Shown here one piece after another: positions 27,655-36,320 of a stretch of DNA of 64,000 nt. Where the stretch lies: assembly GCF_017356015.1 (NCBI RefSeq), contig NZ_JAFIQV010000010.1, forward strand, positions 1 to 64,000, read 5' to 3'. The DNA comes from Azospirillum sp. SYSU D00513. Its GTDB lineage: Bacteria > Pseudomonadota > Alphaproteobacteria > Azospirillales > Azospirillaceae. The notes under the pieces are model-generated. The model was given only the letters and a program-made list of their open reading frames with translations, was not told the DNA's origin and searched no databases. Numbering within the stretch: position 1 is the first letter of the stretch; each line of letters begins with the position of its first letter. The position numbers and the translations under genes are program-made.

Positions 27655-28280
27655 CGGCCGGAATCCTCGAGGCGGGCGACGAGGGCGCCGAGGCTGTCGC
27701 CGGCGGCGGGCGGGCGCAGGAAGCCCTGCTGCGGCGCCGGACGTGCGGCGACCTCCGTCGGCTTCGCGATCTTCCGCTCGGGCGCCTTCTCCAGGTCGGT
27801 GGAGCGGACGGCCGGAGCGGCGGCGGGCTTGACGGCCTTTGCGGGTTCGGCCTTCGGCGCGGCGGCGGGCTTGGCCGGCGCCTTCAGCGAGGCCGGCATG
27901 ACCGAGCCGCCGTTGTTCACGCCCGCCATCGGCGGCATGACCGGGGCGACGCGCGGCGCGTTGGGGAGCGGGGCGGGGGCGGGCAGGGCGTCCGGCATGG
28001 TCACCGGGCGCATCGGCACGCTGTCGAGCGCCACGAACTGGCGTCCCTCGGTCGGCCTCAGCGCGAGATGCTGGCGGGCCAGCGACTCGAGCCGGGTCGG
28101 GTCATTGAGGAAGCTCCACTCGGCCTTCAGGATCTGGATCGCTTCCTGCTCCGCGACGATCTTGCGGTTCATGGACGCGAGTTGCTCTTCCAGTTCCTGG
28201 ACCTCGTAGCTGGTCTCGAACAGCACGACGCCCGCGGCGGCGGTCAGACCGAGCCAGAACAGCGCCGATTTGCCTTTCAT
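27651..28280 (-). CDS. ftsL: Cell division protein FtsL with long C-terminal extension
   Basis: Short bitopic divisome protein that joins FtsB and FtsQ and activates FtsWI. The membrane segment is about residues 6-22 ([17 protein letters not shown]), followed by a heptad-like coiled coil (about residues 25-75, with [16 protein letters not shown]). The family is normally about 100-120 residues, but this protein has 209. The extra half (from about residue 90) is rich in Pro, Ala and Lys and looks disordered. It is placed exactly between rsmH and ftsI with ATGA overlaps on both sides, so the assignment is firm although FtsL sequences are poorly conserved. Confidence 0.9.
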   Translation of the reverse strand: MKGKSALFWLGLTAAAGVVLFETSYEVQELEEQLASMNRKIVAEQEAIQILKAEWSFLNDPTRLESLARQHLALRPTEGRQFVALDSVPMRPVTMPDALPAPAPLPNAPRVAPVMPPMAGVNNGGSVMPASLKAPAKPAAAPKAEPAKAVKPAAAPAVRSTDLEKAPERKIAKPTEVAARPAPQQGFLRPPAAGDSLGALVARLEDSGR

Positions 28281-29254
28281 GCAGCCTCCTTACCGGGCGC
28301 CGGGAAGGCCGGCGCCGATGTGCGTTCGGCCGCGCGCAGCCGGGCAGAGCGCGCGCGGGGATTGTTGCGTTCTTCTTCCGGTCCCGGGCCGATCGGCTTG
28401 CGGGAGAGCAGGCGGAAGGATGGGGTCCGTTCCTCGCCGCGCGCCTGCGGCGCGTGGCGGGACGGCGCCGGGGGAGGGGAGGAACGTTCCTTCAGGAACG
28501 TCTTGACCTCCCGGTCCTCCAGCGAATGGAAGGAAACGACGGCGAGACGCCCGCCGGGCTTCAGCAGCGACTCGGCGGCCGAAAGGCCCCGGCGCAGTTC
28601 GCCCAGCTCGTCGTTCACATGGATGCGCAGCGCCTGGAAGGTGCGGGTCGCCGGGTCGATGGCGTCCGCCCTGCCCTTCGGCACGACCGAGCGCACGAGT
28701 TCCGCCAGCTGGCGGGTGCGCTCGAAGGGGGTCTCGGCGCGGGCCGCGACGATGGCGCGCGCCACGCGCCGCGCCATCCGCTCCTCGCCGTAATGATAGA
28801 TGATGTCGGCCAGCTCCGATTCGGCCGCGCCGTTCACGACGTCGGCGGCGGTCGGGCCGTCGCGTCCCATGCGCATGTCGAGCGGGCCGTCGAACCGGAA
28901 GGAGAAGCCGCGCTCCGGCTCGTCGATCTGGGGCGAGGAGACGCCGATGTCGAGCGCCACCCCGTCCACCGGGCCGATGCCGCGGGAGGAGAGCAGTTCG
29001 TCCATGTCGCCGAACCGGCCCTCGATCACTTCCAGCCGGCCGGGGTAGGCGGCGGAAAGCGCGCGTCCACGTTCGATCGCGGCGGGGTCGCGGTCGATTC
29101 CGAAGACGCGGCAGTCCGCGCTGTCCAGGATGGCGCGGCTGTAGCCGCCCGCGCCGAAGGTGCCGTCCACGTAGACGCCGCCGGCGCGCGGGGAGAGTGC
29201 CTCGACGACCTCGTTCAGGAGGACGGGGATGTGGGGGGAGGCGGCGGGGGTCAT
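28277..29254 (-). CDS. rsmH: 16S rRNA (cytosine1402-N4)-methyltransferase RsmH
   Basis: SAM-dependent methyltransferase (formerly MraW) modifying C1402 in the ribosomal P site. 325 aa. [13 protein letters not shown] opens the protein, [16 protein letters not shown] is the SAM loop, [20 protein letters not shown] and DMRMGRD the catalytic-region motifs, and [13 protein letters not shown] and [13 protein letters not shown] complete the signature. The Arg-rich tail (about residues 285-325) is longer than in E. coli. ATGA junctions join it to mraZ and ftsL. Confidence 0.97.
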   Translation of the reverse strand: MTPAASPHIPVLLNEVVEALSPRAGGVYVDGTFGAGGYSRAILDSADCRVFGIDRDPAAIERGRALSAAYPGRLEVIEGRFGDMDELLSSRGIGPVDGVALDIGVSSPQIDEPERGFSFRFDGPLDMRMGRDGPTAADVVNGAAESELADIIYHYGEERMARRVARAIVAARAETPFERTRQLAELVRSVVPKGRADAIDPATRTFQALRIHVNDELGELRRGLSAAESLLKPGGRLAVVSFHSLEDREVKTFLKERSSPPPAPSRHAPQARGEERTPSFRLLSRKPIGPGPEEERNNPRARSARLRAAERTSAPAFPAPGKEAA

Positions 29255-29760
29255 GCGCCCTCCCCGGCCCGGCCGGCGGCGCCGCGCTGGGCCTTGGCGA
29301 CGATCTGGCTCAGCGAGATGTCCTTGCGGACCACCTGGTCGCGCAGCGCGGCCTCGTGCGCCTTCAGGGCGTTCGGCTCCCAGAGCTGGAAGGTCTTGCG
29401 GCGGCCGATGAAGGAGGCCTCCTCGCCGATGTTGGCGAACTCCGCCAGTTCCCTCGGGAGGACGATGCGGCCCTCGTTGTCGAGGGAGACGGGAACCAGC
29501 TTCCCGAAAATGAAGGTTTCGATCATCTCGCGTTCGTCCGCGTCCAGGTCGGGGGATTCAAGGCTGTCGGAAAGGACGTCGAGATAATCCTGGTCGGCGC
29601 CTTCCAGCGCCTGGTGGTTCAGCGAGGGCCAGAGATAGATCGTGCCCGGCAGGCTGCTCTTGGCGAGCGACTGCCGGAACTGCGCCGGGATGGAGACGCG
29701 GCCTTTCCTGTCAACTTTGTTGACGTATGTGGACAGGAAAACGGCCATCGGCCCCGACAT
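29251..29760 (-). CDS. mraZ: Transcriptional regulator MraZ
   Basis: AbrB-like regulator heading the dcw cluster; in E. coli it binds TGGGN repeats upstream of its own gene. 169 aa (usual 140-155) with two MraZ repeats: [20 protein letters not shown] and [17 protein letters not shown]. The ATG at 29760 follows a G-rich ribosome-binding site; the ATG at 29748 (MAVFLSTYV) is a possible start. Two arrays of TGGG boxes lie upstream at 29855-29888 and 30140-30163, so autoregulation is likely. Confidence 0.96.
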   Translation of the reverse strand: MSGPMAVFLSTYVNKVDRKGRVSIPAQFRQSLAKSSLPGTIYLWPSLNHQALEGADQDYLDVLSDSLESPDLDADEREMIETFIFGKLVPVSLDNEGRIVLPRELAEFANIGEEASFIGRRKTFQLWEPNALKAHEAALRDQVVRKDISLSQIVAKAQRGAAGRAGEGA

Positions 29761-29854
29761 CCCCCCGCTTGCCTGAACGACTTACACCCCTGGCCGTTCG
29801 ATCCCCGCCCCTGCCCTACAGTCGTAAAGCTTTGGGAGAGGACCCCCCGTTATT

Positions 29855-29888
29855 TGGGTGTTTATGGGATAGCATGGGCCGGTATGGG
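29855..29888. promoter_or_regulatory. MraZ box array 1 (four TGGG with 10-bp period)
   Basis: TGGG occurs at 29855, 29865, 29875 and 29885 on the plus strand, an exact 10-bp period. This equals the TGGGN plus 5-base spacer layout known for MraZ of E. coli. The array is 95-128 bases upstream of the mraZ ATG and overlaps the candidate promoter at 29866-29894. Confidence 0.75.
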
Positions 29889-29894
29889 CGTCAA
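29866..29894 (-). promoter_or_regulatory. Candidate mraZ/dcw promoter
   Basis: On the minus strand TTGACG (29894-29889) and TATCCC (29871-29866) are spaced by 17 bases. The match to the -10 consensus is modest. It is supported by its position in front of mraZ and by being covered by the TGGG boxes. A second TTGACA at 29926-29921 lacks a good -10 partner. Confidence 0.4.
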
Positions 29895-30026
29895 CGCTCC
29901 CCCCAGTAATCAAACCATCCTGTCAAGAATTCCGGGAGCCCTGTGGCAGAGATGCAAGGATCCACGCGTCAAGCGCGAAAATAAGAAATTTATAGTCACA
30001 GCCCTGCCGAAATTATGCCTTGCGAT

Positions 30027-30041
30027 CTATGAGGTTCATAG
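30027..30041. promoter_or_regulatory. Perfect short palindrome CTATGA-GGT-TCATAG
   Basis: Six-base arms around a three-base spacer in the AT-richer part of the mraZ upstream region. It could be a regulator site; no candidate protein is nearby. Confidence 0.3.
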
Positions 30042-30139
30042 AATGTTCCATGACGCCGCCCGGAACCGGACTTGAAGATGGTCGCCGCTGCCTGAGAATC
30101 AGGCTGTCCCGGGGAGCTAATACCAGGGTGTGATTCTCA

Positions 30140-30163
30140 TGGTTCGGCATGGGACGGCATGGG
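30140..30163. promoter_or_regulatory. MraZ-like box array 2 (10-bp period)
   Basis: TGGT at 30140 and TGGG at 30150 and 30160 repeat with the same 10-bp period as array 1, in the same orientation, with spacers TCGGCA and ACGGCA. It lies about 380-400 bases upstream of mraZ. Confidence 0.55.
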
Positions 30164-30177
30164 AAATCGCCCCACAG

Positions 30178-30198
30178 TTATCCACCGGGTGTGGATGA
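30178..30198. promoter_or_regulatory. Pair of inverted DnaA-box-like sites
   Basis: TTATCCACC (30178-30186, plus) and TCATCCACA (30198-30190, minus) each match the TTATCCACA consensus at 8 of 9 positions and face each other across three bases. The inner arms ATCCAC and GTGGAT are an exact inverted repeat. DnaA control of dcw or mraZ expression is possible but unproven. Confidence 0.4.
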
Positions 30199-30515
30199 AG
30201 CTGGGGACAAGTTCGGGGAAGCCGCCGAAAGGCAGGATTTCCGCGGATCCGGCTTGGGGGTATCTGCGCGGACAAGCCTTGGGAAGCTTTGATTGGGCCG
30301 GTTTTATCCCCGCCGGCGGGGTGCGCGCCCAGGGGCTTTCCCCCATCTACGGTGGGGCGCCGTCCCACGGCGGAGCGGTTTTCCACCACGCTTCGCTGCG
30401 CTTCGGGGTGCGCTCCGGCCCATGCGGCCATGGGCGCGCGCCCCCGGAACGGGGCCGCGGCCCTTTTCCGAAGGCGCCGCCGGGAAGGGCGGTGGGTGCC
30501 GGGATGGAGGATTTG

Positions 30516-30616
30516 ATACCGGGTTCGGAAAATTCCGACATCCGAACCCGGTATGGGGCCGCGACTGCGGCCCCGCGCCCCATGGCGCGGAAGTCCTGAC
30601 CGAAGGTCAGGACTTC
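30516..30616. other. Three consecutive perfect hairpins downstream of rnpB
   Basis: Stem 1 has 14-bp arms (30516-30529 and 30541-30554). Stem 2 has 8-bp arms (30555-30562 and 30567-30574). Stem 3 has 12-bp arms (30590-30601 and 30605-30616) with a GAA loop, read as TTC on the minus strand. All pair without mismatch. Stem 3 begins 14 bases after the inferred rnpB 3' end, so it may end or protect that transcript. No U-run follows any of them. Confidence 0.7.
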
Positions 30617-30629
30617 ATGAGAATCGTAT

Positions 30630-31036
<407 letters not shown>

Positions 31037-31040
31037 CCTT

Positions 31041-31682
31041 TTAGAGGGTTCCGTCCCCGGACGCAATGGACGTGGGGCCCGATCCCAAATCAAGCCCCGG
31101 GCCAGTTCCGGAACCATTCCCCGTTTCGACGTTCCGGTAGAGCGCGGAGAGGGGGAAGCCGGCGCCGACGCTGTCCAGCCGCAGGATCGCCTCAGGCTCC
31201 AGAAGCAGGTCCACCTGCCAGCGTGCCTCGTCGAGTCGACGGTGGACCTCGACGAAAAGGCTCTCGCTGTCCACCAGGACGATCTCGCGCAGGCTGGGGA
31301 TCGAGCGGTGGACGGGAAGCTTGATCCGGCGGTCGTGGTCCATCGTCGAGCGGGAAAGGACCTCCATGACGAGGACCGGATCCGGGATCGCGTGCTCCCG
31401 GAACGCGTGGGGCTTGCAGGTCACCGCCAGGTCGGCCTGGAAGAAGCTTCGGACGCTGTCGGGCTTCAGGATGCCGGCCTCCGGCTGGACGCGGCAGGGC
31501 GGACGGGCGTCCAGCGCGTTGCCGATGTGGCGCGCCGCGTTGCCGACGATGATCTGGTGCGCGCTGTGGCTCGGGGCCATGGCGACCGGCACGCCGTCGA
31601 TCAGTTCGTAGCGCGTGGTGGTCCCGTCCTCCCAGAGAAGGAATTCGTCCACGCTCATGCGCTTGAAGGCCGGATCGGACAT
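31041..31682 (-). CDS. Uma2-family (PD-(D/E)XK-like) protein
   Basis: 213-aa protein of the Uma2/DUF820 family, a restriction-endonuclease-like fold of unknown cellular role. Family features seen are MSVDEFLLWED followed by TRYELIDGVPVAM with the conserved Glu, then FFQADLAVTC (nuclease-core Asp) and PDPVLVMEVLSRST (Glu-containing core strand), and DRRIKLPVHRSIPSLREIVLVD. The usual Lys after the EVxS strand is placed in RRIKL. The C-terminal 25 residues are a Gly/Ser-rich tail that overlaps the rnpB promoter region. It is a solitary gene. Confidence 0.85.
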   Translation of the reverse strand: MSDPAFKRMSVDEFLLWEDGTTTRYELIDGVPVAMAPSHSAHQIIVGNAARHIGNALDARPPCRVQPEAGILKPDSVRSFFQADLAVTCKPHAFREHAIPDPVLVMEVLSRSTMDHDRRIKLPVHRSIPSLREIVLVDSESLFVEVHRRLDEARWQVDLLLEPEAILRLDSVGAGFPLSALYRNVETGNGSGTGPGLDLGSGPTSIASGDGTL

Positions 31683-31752
31683 GGGGCGCCTCGCTCGAAC
31701 CTCTCGAGAGACATGAAATGTATCCTGTCTTCGGCGTGACGGGAGAGGGAAA

Positions 31753-32451
31753 CTAGCGCCCGGTCACGCGCAGCAGGGCGCGCAGGCGGCGCAGCGTCTC
31801 CGGGTCGGGCCGGCCGGTCAGCGCCTCCGGGTGGAAATGGCGCTGGAAGGCGAGCAGGGCGGCCGGTTCGGCGGTGTCGTACCCATAGCGTCCCAGCAGT
31901 GTCGTCACATCCGGCTCGCCCAGGGAGGTCTCGTCGGGCGAGGCCTCGTCGGGATGGGACGGCGTGGGCCAGAGGCCGACGCCCCGGGCGGCGAGGCCGC
32001 GCCAGTCGAACAGCTCGCCCGGATCCTCCTTGCGCGAGGGCGCCACGTCGCTGTGGGCGAGCACGTCCTCCGGCGCGATCCCGTGCCGGCCGATGATGGC
32101 GAGGCAGAGGTCGGCGACGGCCTCCATCTGGGGGGCGGGGAAGGGGCGGTAGCCGAACTCGTGGCCGGGGTTGACGATCTCGATGCCGACGGAGCGGCTG
32201 TTGACGTCCGAGGCGCCGCGCCAGCGGCTGACCCCGGCGTGCCAGGCGCGGCGGTCCTCCGGCACATGGGCGTAGACGGTGCCGTCCTCGTCCACCGTGT
32301 AGTGGGCGCTGACCTGGGCCGCCGGGTCGCAGAGGCGGGACAGCGCCAGTTCCCCCGAGGGCATGCCCGTGTAGTGCAGGATCAGGAGTTCGGGCCGTGC
32401 GCCCTCCGGCCGGGGACCGTGGTTGGGGGAGGGGCGCTGGACCAGCTTCAT
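31753..32451 (-). CDS. N-acetylmuramoyl-L-alanine amidase (AmpD/AmiD type)
   Basis: 232-aa Amidase_2 family zinc enzyme that cuts the MurNAc-L-Ala bond. The N-terminal RPSPNHGPRPEGARPELLILHYTGM contains the first zinc His (LHYT). VSAHYTVDEDGTVY, RAWHAG (second His region) and GIEIVNPGHEFGY follow, and LAHSDVAPSRKEDPG carries the last His, Asp and the KxDPG motif. A peptidoglycan-binding-like helical tail occupies about residues 180-232. No signal peptide is seen, so it is probably cytosolic and serves anhydromuropeptide recycling like AmpD. Confidence 0.9.
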   Translation of the reverse strand: MKLVQRPSPNHGPRPEGARPELLILHYTGMPSGELALSRLCDPAAQVSAHYTVDEDGTVYAHVPEDRRAWHAGVSRWRGASDVNSRSVGIEIVNPGHEFGYRPFPAPQMEAVADLCLAIIGRHGIAPEDVLAHSDVAPSRKEDPGELFDWRGLAARGVGLWPTPSHPDEASPDETSLGEPDVTTLLGRYGYDTAEPAALLAFQRHFHPEALTGRPDPETLRRLRALLRVTGR

Positions 32452-32493
32452 CGTTCGGGCTTCACCGGAGATGGTTCGTTGGGGGAAGGACCG

Positions 32494-33372
32494 TCATGTC
32501 GGGTTGGTGACCTTCTCGCTGACCGTGTTCGGGCGCCGCTTCACGACGATGGCGACGCCGCCCACGGTCATCAGCCCGCCGATCACCAGCGACAGCGTGA
32601 AGGGATCGTCCATCAGAAGCACGCCCGCGGCCACGCCGAACACCGGAACCATCAACAGATAGGGGATGGTCTGGTTCACGGCATAGCGGCTGAGCAGCGG
32701 GTACCAGAGCCCGTAGGCGAAGATCGTCACCCCGAAGGCCATGTAGCCGATGGCGCCCCAGCCCCGCCAAGTGGAGTTGAGAAGCGCCTCGATCTGGCCG
32801 GTCTCCAGGATCAGCGACAGGATCAGGAGCTGGGGCAGGGCGAAGAGCGCCATCCAGCCGTTGAGCGCGAAGCCGTTCACGTCGCCCAGCAGCTTCATCT
32901 GGATGCTGGCGACCGCGAAGGCGAAGCTGGCGGCGAGGATCATCAGCAGCGGGGTGATCTGGCCGCTGAGCCGCGGCTGGCCGGCGATCACGATGATGCC
33001 GGCAAATGCCGCCGCCATGCCGACGGCGCGCCGCCAGCCCAGCTTGTCCTTGAAGAAGATCGCCGCCATCAGCGAGGAGAAGGGCACCTGCGTCTGCGCC
33101 ACGATGGAGGCGGTGGCCGCGTCCAGCCCCAGCAGCCCGTTGAACATCAGCGGGAAATGGATGGTGCCGAGCACCAGCGACAGCAGAAAGATCTGGAGCA
33201 GCCGTCCGCGCGGAAAGGGGGCGAAGGGCACGAGCACCGCCGCCACCACCACGAAGCGCAAGAACATGATGAACATCGGCGGGAACTCCGCCATGCCCCA
33301 TTTCGCCACGACGAAGTTGAAGCCCCAGATCGCCATGACCAGGAGCGCCAGCAGCGAGTCCCGGAAGGTCAT
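32494..33372 (-). CDS. EamA/DMT-family transporter
   Basis: 292-aa inner-membrane protein of the drug/metabolite transporter superfamily with ten predicted membrane segments in two EamA halves (about residues 5-135 and 150-285). MAIWGFNFVVAKWG in segment 1 and the mid-protein VAQTQVPFSSLMAAIFFKDKLGWRRAVG are typical. It resembles O-acetylserine/cysteine exporters (EamA, YdeD type) but the substrate is not assignable. The start overlaps the end of the ABC-F gene as ATGA. Confidence 0.9.
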   Translation of the reverse strand: MTFRDSLLALLVMAIWGFNFVVAKWGMAEFPPMFIMFLRFVVVAAVLVPFAPFPRGRLLQIFLLSLVLGTIHFPLMFNGLLGLDAATASIVAQTQVPFSSLMAAIFFKDKLGWRRAVGMAAAFAGIIVIAGQPRLSGQITPLLMILAASFAFAVASIQMKLLGDVNGFALNGWMALFALPQLLILSLILETGQIEALLNSTWRGWGAIGYMAFGVTIFAYGLWYPLLSRYAVNQTIPYLLMVPVFGVAAGVLLMDDPFTLSLVIGGLMTVGGVAIVVKRRPNTVSEKVTNPT

Positions 33373-35195
33373 CCGCGGCCGCCCTCCAGTTCCTCGCGCA
33401 GGGCTTCCAGCTCCAGCCAGCGCTCCTCGGCGGCGGCCAGATCGTTCTGCCGGGTCTGGAGAAGCTCGGTCGTCTTCTGGAATTTCGCCGGGTCGCGGGT
33501 GAAGAGGTTCGGGTCCGTCAGGTCCTTCTCCAGCTTCGCGACCTCGGCCGTCAGCTTGTCCATGCGGCCGGGCAGCTCGTCCAGCTCGCGCTGGTCCTTG
33601 TAGCTGAGCTTGCCGCGCGGCTTGGGTGCCGCGGCCTGAGCGGCCGGCTTCGGCTTGGCCGCGGCTTGGGCTGCGGGGCCCTTGTCCGGGCGCTGAACCA
33701 GATAGTCGGAATAGCCGCCCGCATATTCGGCCACGACGCCGTCGCCCTCCACCGCGATGGTCGCGGTGACGAGCCGGTCGAGGAAGTCACGGTCGTGGCT
33801 AACCAGCAGCAGCGTGCCCTGATAGTCGCCGAGCACCTCTTCCAGCAGGTCCAGCGTGTCGATGTCCAGGTCGTTGGTCGGTTCGTCGAGGATCATCAGG
33901 TTGCTGGGCCGGGCGAAGAGCCGGGCGAGCAGGAGCCGGTTGCGCTCGCCGCCCGACAGGGACTTGACCGGGCTGTCGAGCTGGCGCGTGTCGAACAGGA
34001 AGTCCTTCATGTAGCCGGCGACATGGCGCGGGCTGCCGTTGACCATGACGCTGTCGCCACCGAAGGGGCAGAGCACCTGGCGGATCGTGTCCTCCGGGTC
34101 CAGCCCCTCGCGCTTCTGGTCGAAATAGGCGGTTTCCAGGTTGGTGCCGAGCTTCACCGTGCCGGAGTCCGGCTGGATCTGACCGGTCAGGATCTTCAGC
34201 AGGGTGGACTTGCCGGCGCCGTTCGGCCCGATCAGCCCGATCCGGTCGCCGCGCAGGATGCGGGTGGAGAAGTCCTTGACGACGGTCTTGCGGCCGTCGG
34301 CCGTGTCGAAGCCCTTGGCGATGTGCTCGGCCTCGATCACCAGCCGCCCGCCGCGCTCGGCCTCCGCGACCGCGAGCTTGGCCTGCTGGCCGCCCTTGAT
34401 GTTTTCCGATCGGTCGCGGCGGAGCTGCTGGAGTGCCCGCACCCGGCCCATGTTGCGGGTGCGGCGGGCCGAGATGCCCTCGCGCAGCCACTTCATCTCG
34501 CCGGCGATCTTGCGGTCGAGCTTCTGGGCGGCGATCTCCTCCGATTCGAAGACCTCCGCCTGCCACGCCTCGAACTCGGTGAAGCCTCGGTCGGTGGCGC
34601 GCACCGTGCCGCGGTCGAGCCAGAGCGTGCGCCGGGCGAGCCGGTTCAGGAAGGCGCGGTCGTGGCTGATCAGCAGCAGTCCGCCCCGGTAGGACAGCAG
34701 CTCGCCCTCCAGCCATTCGATGGTCGGCAGGTCGAGGTGGTTGGTCGGCTCGTCCAGCAGCATCACGTCGGGGTTGCCGACCAGCGTGCGGGCGAGCGCC
34801 GTGCGGCGCGCCTCGCCGCCCGACAGGGTGGCCGGGTCGAGATGGCCCGGCACCTGGAGCCGGTCGAGAACGGCGTCCACCTTGTGCAGCTCGTCGCTCT
34901 CGTCCTCCGGCAGGCCGGCGGCGACATAGTCGTGCACGGTCTTCATGCCGGTGAAGTCCGGCTCCTGCGGCAGGTAGGCGATGCGGGCGCCGGGCTGCAC
35001 GAAGCGCTCGCCGCCGTCCGGCTGGATGATGCCGGCGACCAGCTTCATCAGGGTCGACTTGCCGGATCCGTTGCGGCCGACGAGGCAGGCCCGGTCGCCC
35101 CGCCCGAGGGACAGGTCGATGCTTTCGAACAGGGGACGGCCGCCGAAGGTGACGGAAACGCCCTGGAGTGCGGTGATCGGGGTGGGGGGCGCCAT
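33369..35195 (-). CDS. ABC-F family ATPase (Uup-like)
   Basis: 608-aa soluble protein with two ATP-binding cassettes and no membrane domain, so it acts on ribosomes or nucleic acids rather than in transport. Cassette 1: Walker A GRNGSGKST, signature LSGGEARRTALA, Walker B VMLLDEPTNHLD. Cassette 2: GPNGAGKST, LSGGERNRLLLA, LMILDEPTNDLD. The Uup-type C-terminal coiled coil is seen as the final Lys/Glu-rich region (about residues 535-605, with AEVAKLEKDL). The start at 35195 was chosen because the upstream extension is not protein-like. The next gene starts at its stop as ATGA. Confidence 0.93.
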   Translation of the reverse strand: MAPPTPITALQGVSVTFGGRPLFESIDLSLGRGDRACLVGRNGSGKSTLMKLVAGIIQPDGGERFVQPGARIAYLPQEPDFTGMKTVHDYVAAGLPEDESDELHKVDAVLDRLQVPGHLDPATLSGGEARRTALARTLVGNPDVMLLDEPTNHLDLPTIEWLEGELLSYRGGLLLISHDRAFLNRLARRTLWLDRGTVRATDRGFTEFEAWQAEVFESEEIAAQKLDRKIAGEMKWLREGISARRTRNMGRVRALQQLRRDRSENIKGGQQAKLAVAEAERGGRLVIEAEHIAKGFDTADGRKTVVKDFSTRILRGDRIGLIGPNGAGKSTLLKILTGQIQPDSGTVKLGTNLETAYFDQKREGLDPEDTIRQVLCPFGGDSVMVNGSPRHVAGYMKDFLFDTRQLDSPVKSLSGGERNRLLLARLFARPSNLMILDEPTNDLDIDTLDLLEEVLGDYQGTLLLVSHDRDFLDRLVTATIAVEGDGVVAEYAGGYSDYLVQRPDKGPAAQAAAKPKPAAQAAAPKPRGKLSYKDQRELDELPGRMDKLTAEVAKLEKDLTDPNLFTRDPAKFQKTTELLQTRQNDLAAAEERWLELEALREELEGGRG

Positions 35196-35328
35196 CGCTC
35201 GACAGACGAAAAGGAAAGGGAGGGGCGCCTTTATAGCGCGCTCCCTCCCGCCGGGGCGATGGTCAAAAATGCCTATGCGGCCCTGCGCCCCGAACACGGC
35301 GCACCCGGCATGGCGGCGGGAAGGCGCG

Positions 35329-36072
35329 TCAGGCCCGCACGCGGTCCTGCTGGATGCGGTCGTAGGCGGCGTTGATAGCGGCGACCTTGCGGGTGGTCAG
35401 GTCGATGAATTCCTGCGGCATGCCCTGGGCGATCAGCCGGTCGGGGTGGTGTTCGCGGACCAGCCGCCGGTGCGCCGCCTTGATCGCGTCGTCGGGGTCG
35501 GCACGGGTGACGCCCAGCAGATGGTAGGGGTCGTTCTCGTCCGGCGTGCCGGCGATGTGATGGCCGGCGAGGATGCGGTCGAAGTCCGCGTCGCCGAAGC
35601 CGAAGATCCGCGCCACCTCGCGCAGGTAGCCGGCCTCCACCTCGTGCAGCTCGTCATCCGCCTCGGCGATCGCCAGCAGGCTGTCGAGCAGTTCCTCCAG
35701 CACGGCGTGGCGGTCCTCGAAGAGGGCGGCGATCTGCCGGGCGTAGACCTCGAAGCCGTGGGTGCTGCGGCGGGCAAGGTCGAAGACGCGGCCGACATGG
35801 TCCAACTCCTCCGGCGGGACCTGGAACAGCCGCTTGAAGGTGTTCACCTCCACCCGCTTCACCACCCCGTCGGCCCGCGCCATCTTGGCCGAGAGCGCGA
35901 TGACGCCGATGGTGAAGGCGACGCTCTGGGTCGGGTCGCCGCCGTTGCTGTCATTGCCGCCGTCGGTGTGGCGGTCCACCGCATGGCCGGTGACCGCCCC
36001 GACCAGCGCGCCCAGCGGCCCGCCGAGAGTGAAGCCCGCCGCGCCGCCCAGAATCTTGCCCCAGATGCTCAT
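35329..36072 (-). CDS. djlA: DjlA-like co-chaperone (TerB plus C-terminal DnaJ domain)
   Basis: 247 aa from the ATG at 36072. A glycine-rich hydrophobic N-terminus (ILGGAAGFTLGGPLGALVGAVTG) resembles the membrane segment of DjlA. A TerB-like helical domain (about residues 50-165, with IALSAKMARADGVVKRVEV) follows, and a J domain with the HPD motif (LVREHHPDRLIAQG, about residues 205-219) ends the protein. It would recruit and stimulate DnaK near the membrane. The gene is solitary; an ABC-F gene follows and a divergent GNAT gene precedes. Confidence 0.88.
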   Translation of the reverse strand: MSIWGKILGGAAGFTLGGPLGALVGAVTGHAVDRHTDGGNDSNGGDPTQSVAFTIGVIALSAKMARADGVVKRVEVNTFKRLFQVPPEELDHVGRVFDLARRSTHGFEVYARQIAALFEDRHAVLEELLDSLLAIAEADDELHEVEAGYLREVARIFGFGDADFDRILAGHHIAGTPDENDPYHLLGVTRADPDDAIKAAHRRLVREHHPDRLIAQGMPQEFIDLTTRKVAAINAAYDRIQQDRVRA

Positions 36073-36320
36073 CGCCGTCGTTCCGAAATTCCCAGATGTC
36101 GCGCCACCGGACGGTGCCATTTCGCGCCGCACCACCGTGGCGCCGGAACCATAGCGGCGGGCGGCCTCTTCGCCAACCGTCGGCGCCGCTTGCCATCCGC
36201 CGGGCGCGGGAGCATATAGCTGTTGCAGCGCAGCATAGCTTCCGCTCGAAACAACAACAATCCGTTCTGGGGACGAACGCTCGGCCAAGGCGCGCATTCC
36301 GCCGACCACGGGTTCGATCC

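Larger units (their letters stand above)
30132..30624. repeat. Hairpin-rich non-coding segment bounded by a 10-bp inverted repeat
   Basis: GATTCTCATG at 30132-30141 and its exact complement CATGAGAATC at 30615-30624 bracket about 490 bases that hold no credible gene. The segment contains TGGG boxes, DnaA-box-like sites and, at its rnpB side, three perfect hairpins. No target-site duplication was found next to the ends. It may be a miniature mobile or dispersed repeat element, or simply a structured untranslated region. Confidence 0.35.

Noticed and set aside
30178..30400. Possible replication origin because of DnaA-box-like sites
   Set aside because: Only two good boxes, no AT-rich unwinding region, and no neighbouring dnaA, dnaN, hemE or parAB genes.
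30117..30431. Possible 104-codon protein in the mraZ-rnpB gap
   Set aside because: No ribosome-binding site, no domain, Pro/Arg-rich sequence overlapping palindromic repeats; more likely non-coding.
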